From assembly GCA_030426475.1 (NCBI GenBank), contig JAUHYR010000019.1, positions 1 through 37,900 on the forward strand: a stretch of DNA of 37,900 nucleotides, read 5' to 3'. The translations under genes and the position numbers were made by a program. The notes beneath the pieces are model-generated. The model worked only from the letters and a program-made list of their open reading frames with translations. It made no database searches and was not told the DNA's origin. Below, piece after piece: positions 25,556 through 33,690 of this stretch (position 1 is its first letter; each line of letters starts with the position of its first letter). The DNA is from Bacteroidia bacterium. Its GTDB lineage: Bacteria; Bacteroidota; Bacteroidia; Flavobacteriales_E; Vicingaceae.

Positions 25556-25578
25556 GGCAAAGGTACTAATCCTTTGCC
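25556..25578. repeat. 8-bp-arm dyad over the M43 protease promoter
   Basis: GGCAAAGG (25556-25563) and CCTTTGCC (25571-25578) are perfect inverted repeats with a 7-nt spacer. The left arm contains most of the minus-strand -7 element TACCTTTG. The expected transcription start lies outside the dyad, so an RNA hairpin is unlikely; an operator, or a nearly symmetric two-way promoter, is more likely. Confidence 0.5.
25558..25565 (-). promoter_or_regulatory. -7 element TACCTTTG for the M43 protease gene
   Basis: It is an exact TAnnTTTG match followed by C, ending 16 nt before the ATG at 25541. It is the same nine bases (TACCTTTGC) as upstream of the helicase, HU-CCDC81 and DUF177 genes. No clear -33 element is seen. 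Confidence 0.5.
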
Positions 25579-25703
25579 GAATACTAGTCTAATTTATTTA
25601 TGGTATTGAATTCCTAATAGATGCCATTCAGTTCATCTTATTGCCTCTTACATTAATTTCTTGCCATTTAATTAAACAGTTGGCTTATTTTATATTAGGC
25701 TGT

Positions 25704-25711
25704 TATCTTTG
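25704..25711 (+). promoter_or_regulatory. -7 element TATCTTTG for the tolC-like gene
   Basis: It is an exact TAnnTTTG match ending 10 nt before the ATG at 25722; GTTG about 21 nt upstream may be a weak -33 element. It lies inside the longer open frame that begins at a TTG at 25641, which argues for the ATG at 25722 as the true start. Confidence 0.5.
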
Positions 25712-25721
25712 TAAGGTGAAA

Positions 25722-27146
25722 ATGTCTGCACTAAAGAAAAATAGCTTTTTGTTGTTATTGATGATAATTCCTTTTTTAGGAATTGGTCAAGGAGAGTGGA
25801 CATTGCAGAAATGTATTGATTATGCTTTAGAGAACAACCTTACACTTAAGCAAACTATTTTGGCAAGTGATATCGCCAAAGAAAATTTTTCAAGGTCTAA
25901 AGCTGTTTTATTACCAAGTGTAAATGGCTTTGCTTCTCATACATATAATTTTGGGCAAACCATAGACCCGTTTACCAATCAATTTGCTTCTTCACGTGTG
26001 AGGTCAAATAATTTTGCTTTACAAGCCAGTTGGACTTTGTTTAGCGGACTTCAAAATTTTAATAACTTAAAGCAAAACCAGTACAATTACTTAGCATCAA
26101 TGTATGATATTGAGAAAATGGAAAACGATATTTCAATGAATATTGCCCTTTCATATATGAATGTTTTGTTTGCAGAAGAACAATTAGAGCTTAGTCGTCA
26201 GCAACTAGAGTTATCTAAAAAACAAGTTGAGAGAACAACGGAACTAGTTGCCGTTGGAACACTCGCTAAAGGAGAATTACTTAACATCGAAGCACAATTA
26301 GCTAATGATGAAGTAAGCCTTATTAATGCAGAGAATCAGCTAAATATGGCTTATCTAGACTTAATTCAGCTACTTCAGCTAGAAAGTGGTAATGAGTTTA
26401 AAATTGTTAGTCCGGACTTTGAAATGATTGAAGCTGATTTTGAATCTGTATCAACCATTAAAATTTACGAAAATGCCTTGGTTAGTTTACCTCAAATTAA
26501 AAGTTCTGAAAATAAGTTGGCTGCATCAGAAAAAGCTATGCAATCTGCAAAAGGCGGATTTGTTCCTAGGATAAGTTTAAACGCATCTGTAGGAACCGGA
26601 TATTCTGGTTTAGCTAAAGAAATAGAAAGCGTTTCATTTAACGGTTATGATACTATTGGATTTACTCAAACTACTTTTGAAACCGTGCTAACCCCATCTT
26701 ATGATATTATTCAACGAAATATTTCATTTCAAGACCAGCTAGACAATAATTTTAATCAATCGGTTGGTGTAACTTTAAATGTTCCTATTTTTAATGGATG
26801 GCAAACGAAAACAAACTATAAAATAGCAAAAATTAATACAGATATTCGAACATTAGAACTTCAGCAGGCAAAAAACCAGTTACAACAAGATATTCAAAAA
26901 GCATACAATGATGCTGTCGCGTCATTAAAAAAATATAAAGCCACTGAAAAATCCATTAAAGCATCAGAAGAAGCATTTAAATATACTGAAATAAGGTTCC
27001 AAGAAGGATTGATAAATTCTGTAGATTTTGCTAACGCTTTAAATCAATTAAATGTTGCTAAGAGTGAGCGACTTCAATCTAAATATGACTTTGTTTTTAA
27101 AACAAAGATTTTGGAGTTTTATCAAGGCAAAGAATTAAAATTCTAA
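25722..27146 (+). CDS. TolC family outer-membrane efflux protein
   Basis: A TolC-type channel protein of about 474 residues from the ATG at 25722 (the open frame reaches 25641). The signal peptide is FLLLLMIIPFLGIGQG. The family start EWTLQKCIDYALENNLTLKQ follows. Long amphipathic helices with heptad-like Leu/Gln/Lys (ELSRQQLELSKKQVERT and LQQAKNQLQQDIQKAYNDAV) form the two coiled-coil halves of the periplasmic tunnel, each followed by an outer-membrane strand region. It should form a trimer that carries small molecules or peptides out of the cell. The adaptor gene follows 3 nt after the stop, so the two make one export unit; an inner-membrane pump is not encoded next to them. Confidence 0.92.
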   Translation: MSALKKNSFLLLLMIIPFLGIGQGEWTLQKCIDYALENNLTLKQTILASDIAKENFSRSKAVLLPSVNGFASHTYNFGQTIDPFTNQFASSRVRSNNFALQASWTLFSGLQNFNNLKQNQYNYLASMYDIEKMENDISMNIALSYMNVLFAEEQLELSRQQLELSKKQVERTTELVAVGTLAKGELLNIEAQLANDEVSLINAENQLNMAYLDLIQLLQLESGNEFKIVSPDFEMIEADFESVSTIKIYENALVSLPQIKSSENKLAASEKAMQSAKGGFVPRISLNASVGTGYSGLAKEIESVSFNGYDTIGFTQTTFETVLTPSYDIIQRNISFQDQLDNNFNQSVGVTLNVPIFNGWQTKTNYKIAKINTDIRTLELQQAKNQLQQDIQKAYNDAVASLKKYKATEKSIKASEEAFKYTEIRFQEGLINSVDFANALNQLNVAKSERLQSKYDFVFKTKILEFYQGKELKF

Positions 27147-27149
27147 AAC

Positions 27150-28448
27150 ATGAAAGGAAAAAAAGTTATATGGATTTTAGTTGGAGTAGTTGCTCTTTTA
27201 ATTTTAATAGCAATTATTAAGAAAAGTACTTCCAAAGAAAAAATAGTTGTTTATACCGAAAAGATAAGTAAAAGAAGCATTACTGAAACTATTTCTGCAA
27301 GCGGGAAAATAGAGCCTGTAACTGAAGTAAAAATTAGCTCGGATGTTTCCGGTGAGGTGATAGAAATTCATGTGAAAGAAGGGCAAAAAATTAAAAAAGG
27401 AGATTTGTTGCTTAAAATAAGACCTGATGTCTATGAGTCAGCTGTGGAAAGGGCGGAAGCTAATTTAAATAATATTAAAGCCAATTTAGCCAATAGCAAA
27501 GCAAGGTTAATCCAAGTTAAAGCTCAGTACGATAATGCAAAAAAATCATTTGACCGAAACAAAACACTTCATGAAAAAAAAGCAATTTCTGATGCAGAAT
27601 TTGATAATGCTTTAGCAAGTTTTAATTCTTCAAAAGCAGAATTTGAAGCGGCAGAACAAACTGTTATTGCAGCTGAGTTTAGTGTGCAAAGTGCTTACGC
27701 TACACTTAAAGAAGCCAAAGAAAACCTTGGAAAAACCGTTATCTATGCTCCGAGCGATGGGACCATATCTAAATTAGATATTGAGGTTGGAGAAAGAGTA
27801 GTAGGAACATTACAAATGGCCGGAACCGAACTATTGAGAATAGCCGATTTACAAAACATGGAATCTAATGTTGAAGTAAACGAAAATGATATTGTAAAAG
27901 TTTCTATTGGAGATACAGCAGTAATTGAGGTAGATGCATATTTAAGCAGACAGTTTTTTGGCGTAGTTACCGAAATTGCAAATTCTGCTAAAACAGATGG
28001 TATGAACATGGATCAAGTAACCAATTTTGAAGTGAAAATTAGTGTACTTCCTTCTTCTTACGAAGACTTAATTGATAAAGAAAAACCACATCTTTCTCCT
28101 TTTAGACCGGGAATGTCTGCAACTGTAGATATTAAAACTGACCATAAAAAAGGAATTCCATCTATTCCTATTCAGGCTGTTACTATGAGAGTGGATACGG
28201 CAGTTGAAAAATCAAAACAAAATGAAGCGGAAATGAAAGAATGTATTTTTGTGGTGGAAGACGGAAAAGCAAAAATTCGTTATATAAAAACTGGTATTCA
28301 GGATACAGAGTATATAGAAGTGATAGAAGGTGTGCAAGAAGGTGAAGAAATTGTGGCAGGTCCTTATGCTGCTATTTCTAAAAAAATAGAACACAATAAA
28401 TATCTTGAAATAAAAGATAAAGAAAGACTTTACGATAAAGAAGATTAA
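27150..28448 (+). CDS. Periplasmic adaptor of an efflux pump (HlyD/MacA type)
   Basis: A 432-residue membrane-fusion protein. A membrane anchor lies at about 4-24 (VIWILVGVVALLILIAI). The lipoyl-like half-motifs are VTEVKISSDVSGEVIEIHV and KTVIYAPSDGTISKLDIEVG, with a coiled-coil hairpin between them (about 95-190, Ala/Lys/Glu-rich). A beta-barrel part (NMESNVEVNENDIVKVSIGD) and a membrane-proximal part (EEIVAGPYAAISKKI) follow. The layout is that of MacA-like adaptors used with ABC pumps such as MacB. It is co-transcribed with the tolC-like gene, but the next gene is tsaB instead of a pump. Confidence 0.92.
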   Translation: MKGKKVIWILVGVVALLILIAIIKKSTSKEKIVVYTEKISKRSITETISASGKIEPVTEVKISSDVSGEVIEIHVKEGQKIKKGDLLLKIRPDVYESAVERAEANLNNIKANLANSKARLIQVKAQYDNAKKSFDRNKTLHEKKAISDAEFDNALASFNSSKAEFEAAEQTVIAAEFSVQSAYATLKEAKENLGKTVIYAPSDGTISKLDIEVGERVVGTLQMAGTELLRIADLQNMESNVEVNENDIVKVSIGDTAVIEVDAYLSRQFFGVVTEIANSAKTDGMNMDQVTNFEVKISVLPSSYEDLIDKEKPHLSPFRPGMSATVDIKTDHKKGIPSIPIQAVTMRVDTAVEKSKQNEAEMKECIFVVEDGKAKIRYIKTGIQDTEYIEVIEGVQEGEEIVAGPYAAISKKIEHNKYLEIKDKERLYDKED

Positions 28449-28457
28449 GCCTACCTC

Positions 28458-29144
28458 TTGTCACTAATTCTTCATATAGAAACTGCTACTCAAAACTGCT
28501 CGGTTAGTTTGTCAGATAACGGTAAACTGTTAGCTTTAAAAGAAGAAACAGGAAAATACACTCATGCCGAAAACCTAAGTCTTTTTATCAAAAGTATTCT
28601 TGAAGAATCTGGAGTTGAGTTTAAACAATTAAGTGCTGTTTCGGTGAGCAAAGGGCCGGGTTCTTATACCGGTTTGCGCATAGGGGTTTCTTCTGCTAAG
28701 GGAATTTGTTTTGCACTAGATATTCCTTTAGTTTCTGTGGATACTCTTAAAAATATGACCAACGGAGTTGTTTTACAAGGCATAGAAGCAGACTTATATT
28801 GCCCGATGATTGATGCACGTAGGATGGAAGTGTATGCAGAATTATTCGATAAAAACTTGAATGTTGTCAGAAAAGTAAATGCCGATATTGTTAATGAAGA
28901 AACATACAGTAAGTTTTTAAAAGCGAAAAAAGTTTGCTTTTTTGGAGACGGGATGACAAAATGTAAAGAACTACTTTCATCTTTTGATAATGCAATTTTT
29001 GTTGAAAATATAGAACCTTCGGCTAAGCATATGGTAGAATTAGCTACAGATAATTTTTTGCGAAAAGAGTTTGAAGATGTTGCCTACTTTGAACCTTATT
29101 ATTTAAAAGATTTTATAGCAGGAAAACCTAAAAAATTACTTTAG
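28458..29144 (+). CDS. tsaB: tRNA threonylcarbamoyladenosine biosynthesis protein TsaB
   Basis: A 228-residue ASKHA-fold protein. The N-terminus ILHIETATQNCSVSLSDNGK and the motif VSKGPGSYTGLRIGVSSAKG are typical of TsaB (YeaZ), the dimeric scaffold that works with TsaD and TsaE to make t6A37 in ANN-decoding tRNAs. It has no kinase or carbamoyl-transfer activity of its own. The start is TTG at 28458, 9 nt after the adaptor stop; no ATG or GTG is suitable and the family begins here. The DUF4296 gene follows closely. Confidence 0.93.
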   Translation: MSLILHIETATQNCSVSLSDNGKLLALKEETGKYTHAENLSLFIKSILEESGVEFKQLSAVSVSKGPGSYTGLRIGVSSAKGICFALDIPLVSVDTLKNMTNGVVLQGIEADLYCPMIDARRMEVYAELFDKNLNVVRKVNADIVNEETYSKFLKAKKVCFFGDGMTKCKELLSSFDNAIFVENIEPSAKHMVELATDNFLRKEFEDVAYFEPYYLKDFIAGKPKKLL

Positions 29145-29152
29145 CTTTGTAT

Positions 29153-29548
29153 ATGTTGTTTCATAAAAAATATATAAAATCAAGCCTTAAGTTATTGCCA
29201 ATCTTAGTTTTATTTTACTCTTGTGAAGCAGAACCTTTAGAGCAAAATATGCCTAAAGACGCAGATATTGTTTCTGAAGAAAAGATGACCCAAATAATTA
29301 TTGATTTGAATTTAATTGACGGAGCCATCAAAGCTAATCGGCATAATATTGATTCTATCCATACCAATGCCTTTTTTGAATCGGTTTTAGAAAAGCACAA
29401 GCTTTCTGAAGAGCTATTAGATAAAAATTTAAAGTACTATACTCAACGACCCGATGAAATGGAACAAATCTATGAAAAAGCCATTGCCAAAATGACCGAA
29501 GAGCAAGCCAAATTAAATGAACATCCTTTATTGGAACAGGTTGATTAA
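29153..29548 (+). CDS. DUF4296 lipoprotein
   Basis: A small lipoprotein found in Bacteroidota. The signal is LLPILVLFYSC, with the lipid-bearing Cys 24 residues after the ATG at 29153 (an in-frame TTG at 29147 is the alternative start). The mature part matches the DUF4296 pattern: an acidic helix VSEEKMTQIIIDLNLIDGAI, then FFESVLEKHKLSEELLDKNL and YYTQRPDEMEQIYEKAIAKM. It is probably anchored in the outer or inner membrane; the function is unknown. It lies between tsaB and the histidine kinase gene, within 10 nt of each, so it is probably in the same transcript. Confidence 0.85.
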   Translation: MLFHKKYIKSSLKLLPILVLFYSCEAEPLEQNMPKDADIVSEEKMTQIIIDLNLIDGAIKANRHNIDSIHTNAFFESVLEKHKLSEELLDKNLKYYTQRPDEMEQIYEKAIAKMTEEQAKLNEHPLLEQVD

Positions 29549-29557
29549 ATAAACTCT

Positions 29558-31522
29558 ATGAAGTTTATAATTTTAATAGTATTAATAGTCATTTTTCAAG
29601 TTGAACTTTTTTCAAGCAATTTAAAAGATAGTTTATACTCAAGATTAACCACTGAAACCGTTGATTCAGTTAGAGCAGAAATATTAGAAGAAATTTTATA
29701 TGAATTGGCCGAAAAAATGTTTGGAAACTATATTCCAGAAAACAATGGTCGTTTAACAATATTTAATTCAAATGTTCTTAGTCAGGATGATAGTGTTTAC
29801 TATGAGTTTAAATATATTGTAGAGGAATTAAAGCGAATTAGAAGAAGAGAAAACAATCCTGACAACTTAATACGAATAATAAACATGGAAGCCTCCATGC
29901 ATATTAATAAACAAAATTTTTTACAGGCACTATACCTCTATAAACCTGTTTTAAACATTATTAAAAATGCGAGTGAGGAAAAAAGAATGATAGTATATAA
30001 CAATGTTGCCCATATCTATGGAAAAATAGGAGAGTATGATCAACAGGTTTTTTATATGGAAGAAGCATTAAAAATTTCAACTAAAAATGCAGATACTTCT
30101 GCTATTTTATTACATTATGATAATATTGGCCAGGCTTATAGATCGTTTGGAAATCTTAATTTATCAGACTCAATTTCTACTTGTTTATTAAAAATGGCTA
30201 GAAATATTAAAGATAGTTTGTGGATTGTTAGGGGGCTAAATCAATGGGCTATAACTAAAAGAAAATTAAGTCAATATGACCAGGCGGAAAAATTGTACAA
30301 TAATGCTTTACAAATTGCAAAACAAACAAAATACCTCAGCTCAATAATTGAAATATATGGAAACTTGTCAGTATTTTATAAGTATAAACAAGATTATCCA
30401 AAATCGATTAAATATATAGATAGTGCTTTAGCTTTAATACCAAATAGTAAAATTGAAAGTAAATTTCAACTATTAATTAATAAGGCTTTTGTACTTGCAA
30501 GTGATAATAAAACAGCTTTAGCTTTAAATCTTAATAAACAATTAGAACAATCTATTGATTCATTTAGTGGTAATCAAAATCACTTAATATCTATTTATAC
30601 AAACTATCAAAAAATATATGAGATAACTAAAGATTATAAAAAAGCATTAATATATTCACAAAAAATAAACTTAATTAATGACTCAATATTAAAAGTAAAA
30701 GAAAAAGCTAGGTTTTCTAATTTAATTATAGACTATGAAGTTGCAAAGAAGCAAGCCGAAGACGACCTCTTAAAAATAGAACTTACTGAAAACATTAGAA
30801 AAACAAATAATATTAAGTACATGTTTGTTTTTATAATGGTTATGATAATACTTGTTGGTTTATGGCTTTATAGTAGGTACAGAAATAAACTCAAAATCTC
30901 AGAAAAAAATAAATTTATTGAAAGACAAAAAGGGGTTATTGAAGGACAAGAGGCTGAAAAGAAAAGATACGCCTTAGAGCTTCATGATGGAATAGGGAGT
31001 GAATTATCTGCATTAAAAATGCAAATGAGCGCTACTAATAATAAGAGTTTAATCGAATACCAGAATAAACTATCACAGATTTGTTCAGATGTACGAAAAT
31101 TATCTCACAACCTTTATTCTCCGGCACTTTATGAATCATCACTATTAAGTGCTCTAGAATCTATCATTGCTAAACATAGGCAATCAACAAGTATAAGGTT
31201 TGATTTAAACATTTTTCCTGAAGAAGAAGTGGATAGCATAGATATAGAACATAAGCATCATATATATAGAATAGTACAAGAGGCATTATTAAACGCAGTA
31301 AAATATTCTAATGCTACACATATAAACATAGGCATATTATGTAATAACAAACTTCTATCTCTATGTATAGAAGATAATGGAATTGGCTTTGATGTTAAAG
31401 CCAGCAAAGAAGGAATTGGTCTTAAAAACATAAAAGATAGGGTTAAAACAATGAATGGAAAGCTTACTCTAGATAGTATTATGGATAAAGGCACAACATA
31501 TTTAATTGAGTTTAAAGTATAA
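29558..31522 (+). CDS. Sensor histidine kinase with TPR sensor region
   Basis: A 654-residue two-component sensor. A signal sequence (about 1-19) exports the N-terminal part, which contains tetratricopeptide-like helical repeats (for example AHIYGKIGEYDQQVFYMEEA and NLSVFYKYKQDYPKSIKYID). One membrane helix lies near 419-437 (MFVFIMVMIILVGLWLYSR), followed by a coiled coil. The HisKA_3-type dimerisation box ELHDGIGSELSALKMQM contains the phospho-accepting His476. The ATPase domain has N box EALLNAVKYSNAT (about 575), DNGIGFD (about 606) and GIGLKNIKDRV (about 618). This class pairs with LuxR-type regulators, and the next gene, 3 nt on, is one. The signal it senses is unknown. Confidence 0.92.
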   Translation: MKFIILIVLIVIFQVELFSSNLKDSLYSRLTTETVDSVRAEILEEILYELAEKMFGNYIPENNGRLTIFNSNVLSQDDSVYYEFKYIVEELKRIRRRENNPDNLIRIINMEASMHINKQNFLQALYLYKPVLNIIKNASEEKRMIVYNNVAHIYGKIGEYDQQVFYMEEALKISTKNADTSAILLHYDNIGQAYRSFGNLNLSDSISTCLLKMARNIKDSLWIVRGLNQWAITKRKLSQYDQAEKLYNNALQIAKQTKYLSSIIEIYGNLSVFYKYKQDYPKSIKYIDSALALIPNSKIESKFQLLINKAFVLASDNKTALALNLNKQLEQSIDSFSGNQNHLISIYTNYQKIYEITKDYKKALIYSQKINLINDSILKVKEKARFSNLIIDYEVAKKQAEDDLLKIELTENIRKTNNIKYMFVFIMVMIILVGLWLYSRYRNKLKISEKNKFIERQKGVIEGQEAEKKRYALELHDGIGSELSALKMQMSATNNKSLIEYQNKLSQICSDVRKLSHNLYSPALYESSLLSALESIIAKHRQSTSIRFDLNIFPEEEVDSIDIEHKHHIYRIVQEALLNAVKYSNATHINIGILCNNKLLSLCIEDNGIGFDVKASKEGIGLKNIKDRVKTMNGKLTLDSIMDKGTTYLIEFKV

Positions 31523-31525
31523 TTT

Positions 31526-32167
31526 ATGGAAAAGATTAATGTTGCAATTATTGATGACCATAAAGTTTTTGCTGACGGAGTAAAGCTAATTCTTTCCACA
31601 GAAGATAAGATACGAGTTGTTGCTGTTACTAATTCTCATATTGAATTATTGGAAGCGCTTCAAAACTTTTCTGTAAATGTTTTAATTACTGACATTAATA
31701 TGCCTAATTATAGTGGATTTAAACTAGTATCTGAAATAACCGAAAAATACCCTAATACAAAGACATTAGCTTTGAGTATGCATGATGAAACCTCAGTAGT
31801 ATCAAAAATTCTTAAAGCAGGAGCAATTGGTTATTTACTGAAAGATACTGATAAAGAAGAATTAATACAGGCAGTATATAAAATAGCAAACGGAGAAAAA
31901 TATTATAGTAATTCCATTAAAGAAGCTTTACTAGATAATTTATCTAAAAACGAAAACGAAATTTCAAAATTTAATATAAAACTTTCAGAGAGAGAAATAG
32001 AAGTATTAATGCTTATTGCCAAAGGGCTAACTCAACAAGAAGTTGCCGATAAACTTTTCATTAGCCCACATACTGTAGTTTTTCATAAAAGAAACTTATT
32101 ATCCAAGCTCAATGCAAAAAATGCAATTGAACTTATACAAAAAGCCATTGATTTAGGCTTTTTATAA
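31526..32167 (+). CDS. LuxR/NarL-type response regulator
   Basis: A 213-residue regulator. The receiver domain (about 1-120) has the acidic pocket IIDDHKVF (D10, D11), the phospho-accepting Asp56 in NVLITDINMP, and the later conserved Ser/Thr and Lys in ALSMHD and YLLKDTDKEE. The C-terminal LuxR-type helix-turn-helix (about 150-205) reads LSEREIEVLMLIAKGLTQQE then ISPHTVVFHKRNLLSKL. It is 3 nt after the histidine kinase gene, its obvious partner. The promoter region directly downstream, of a T9SS cargo gene, carries two related dyads that may be its binding sites. Confidence 0.94.
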   Translation: MEKINVAIIDDHKVFADGVKLILSTEDKIRVVAVTNSHIELLEALQNFSVNVLITDINMPNYSGFKLVSEITEKYPNTKTLALSMHDETSVVSKILKAGAIGYLLKDTDKEELIQAVYKIANGEKYYSNSIKEALLDNLSKNENEISKFNIKLSEREIEVLMLIAKGLTQQEVADKLFISPHTVVFHKRNLLSKLNAKNAIELIQKAIDLGFL

Positions 32168-32170
32168 AAA

Positions 32171-32190
32171 ACCTACATAATTATGTAGGT
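32171..32190. repeat. Perfect 20-bp palindrome after the response regulator gene
   Basis: ACCTACATAA is followed directly by its inverse, TTATGTAGGT. It begins 4 bp past the regulator stop. On the plus strand no T-tract follows, so it is not a good terminator for the regulator; on the minus strand it is followed by six T, so it could end antisense transcripts. The half-site CTACATAA recurs 25 bp downstream, which favours a protein-binding site. Confidence 0.6.
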
Positions 32191-32197
32191 ATTAAAA

Positions 32198-32213
32198 CTA
32201 CATAAATATATGT
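32198..32213. repeat. Second dyad with the CTACATAA half-site
   Basis: CTACATAA (32198-32205) repeats the half-site of the palindrome at 32171-32190. ACATA (32200-32204) and TATGT (32209-32213) form an inverted repeat with a 4-nt spacer. It directly abuts the candidate -33 element of the next gene, a usual place for an activator site. Confidence 0.5.
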
Positions 32214-32243
32214 TTTACAAAAGTACCAACCGCTATACTTTTG
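32214..32243 (+). promoter_or_regulatory. Promoter of the T9SS type A protein gene
   Basis: TTTA (32214-32217), an 18-nt spacer and TACTTTTG (32236-32243) followed by C. The -7 element is an exact match and the -33 has one mismatch, as expected for an activator-dependent promoter. The ATG is 23 nt downstream. Confidence 0.5.
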
Positions 32244-32266
32244 CTTCAAATTAAAAAATAAAAATT

Positions 32267-33655
32267 ATGAAAACACTTTTTAACTATTTTATTTTAATTA
32301 TGGCTTTAGGTATAAGCTCTAATATAAAAGCACAATATCAAACCATTGCAAATGGAAATTGGCATAGCTCTTCAACTTGGTTGAACGGAAACATTCCTCC
32401 AGCCACTATAATACCAGCTATTCAGGCAATAGATAGTATAACAATTAAACATGATGTATTGTTTGACAACAATCAAGAAGAACTTTATTTTGTAAAGAAT
32501 AAATTTTCAATCAACCAAGGAGCAAAGCTTACAATTACAAGTTTAGATACTTTTTTAACGGCACAACCTTCACCTTCAGATACTCCGACTTTTATAGTAA
32601 ACGGAGAATTAAAAATACAAAATAGAGCGGCATTTCAAACTAATATTGGCTCAGCAACCTATCAAAGAGTATTTTTTAATAATACTGTAATTGTTGAAAG
32701 TAGCAGTTTTTGCTGGATAATTAGTCACAAAGAGTTTAAGAATATAGGGCAAGTTTCAATGTTAGATTCGAACGATTTTAGAATAGTGGTAGAAGATAGA
32801 GGTAATGCCTTTCAATATGGAGATATTACAATTGGTTCTGGCAACTATTTTATTCTATCAACAAATGACGGAGATGTTCAAAACAAGGCAACTATTTCTT
32901 CTATTAATGATAATCAAATTTCCATTTCATCAGGAAATACAGGAAATATAATAAATTATAAAAAAGTATTGTCTTCAGGAACAAATACTATGATAGATTT
33001 AATTGCAGAAAAAGGTAGTGTTTATAATTATGATTTAATCAATAGTCCTTTGGGTCCAATTACTATTGTTATAAATAATAAACTTAACTCAAATGACGGA
33101 TTAATTAATTCTACAAGTGGAGTTATACAGGGATCAACAGTGACAATTACAACAGGGAATGATACTACTCAAATTAGCAAGAATGATGGGGCAATTATTG
33201 GGGGAACAATTACATTAGATCATACATATTTTCAAGGCTTCGGTAATTTCTGTGCTCAATCAATGATAACAGTAAGTGAAAGTAGTATTACAGGAAATCT
33301 TGATTTATGTTCAACTAACTTTGGTAGTTTCGGAATAATAAATGTATCTTCTTATATAGCTTCCTCTATTACAAACTGTCAAAAAGGAATTTGTACTTAT
33401 ACAGGAGTTAATGAAAATACAGTTACAACTGAAGTAAATGTTTACCCTAATCCTGCTAATGAGTTTATTAAAATTGAATCACTAAACAAAATACATTCAA
33501 TATCTATTTACAATTCGTATGGACAAGAAGTTCTTTATAATGAAATAAATTCAACATTCAAGCAAATCGGTTTAGGAGAATTGTCTCCAGGAATTTATTT
33601 ATACAAAATCAAAACTGAATTTGGCTATAACTCGGGAAGAATAGTAGTTCAATAA
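32267..33655 (+). CDS. Secreted protein with T9SS type A sorting domain
   Basis: A 462-residue protein. The signal peptide (about 1-22, ending SNIKAQ) is followed by NGNWHSSSTWLNGNIPPATI, a start common to Bacteroidota surface proteins with beta-helix or G8-like folds. The middle is rich in Asn, Thr, Ser and Ile, with alternating short strands (VINNKLNSNDGLINSTSGVI and similar), which suggests a right-handed beta-helix. The last 75 or so residues (VNVYPNPANEFIKIE, then GIYLYKIKT and RIVVQ) are a type A sorting domain. No catalytic motif is visible. It may be an adhesin or cell-surface fibre. The gene stands alone behind the two-component genes and ends at a strong terminator. Confidence 0.82.
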   Translation: MKTLFNYFILIMALGISSNIKAQYQTIANGNWHSSSTWLNGNIPPATIIPAIQAIDSITIKHDVLFDNNQEELYFVKNKFSINQGAKLTITSLDTFLTAQPSPSDTPTFIVNGELKIQNRAAFQTNIGSATYQRVFFNNTVIVESSSFCWIISHKEFKNIGQVSMLDSNDFRIVVEDRGNAFQYGDITIGSGNYFILSTNDGDVQNKATISSINDNQISISSGNTGNIINYKKVLSSGTNTMIDLIAEKGSVYNYDLINSPLGPITIVINNKLNSNDGLINSTSGVIQGSTVTITTGNDTTQISKNDGAIIGGTITLDHTYFQGFGNFCAQSMITVSESSITGNLDLCSTNFGSFGIINVSSYIASSITNCQKGICTYTGVNENTVTTEVNVYPNPANEFIKIESLNKIHSISIYNSYGQEVLYNEINSTFKQIGLGELSPGIYLYKIKTEFGYNSGRIVVQ

Positions 33656-33663
33656 TTTCTTAA

Positions 33664-33690
33664 AGAGAGCTCTATCAGAGCTCTCTTTTT
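33664..33690 (+). terminator. Intrinsic terminator between convergent genes
   Basis: AGAGAGCTCT (33664-33673) pairs perfectly with AGAGCTCTCT (33677-33686) around the loop ATC, followed by TTTT. It serves the T9SS type A gene, and since the TonB receptor gene ends at 33691 on the other strand, it probably also ends that transcript; on the minus strand the tail (TTTAAG) is weaker. Confidence 0.88.

Noticed and set aside
25641-25721. Longer TTG-started N-terminus of the TolC-type protein
   Set aside because: The extra 27 residues would precede a normal signal peptide, and a -7 element lies within this stretch; ATG at 25722 is better.
32171-32190. The 20-bp palindrome as terminator of the response regulator gene
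   Set aside because: No T-tract follows on the plus strand; a six-T run follows only on the minus strand, where no gene would need it. The repeated half-site favours a binding site.
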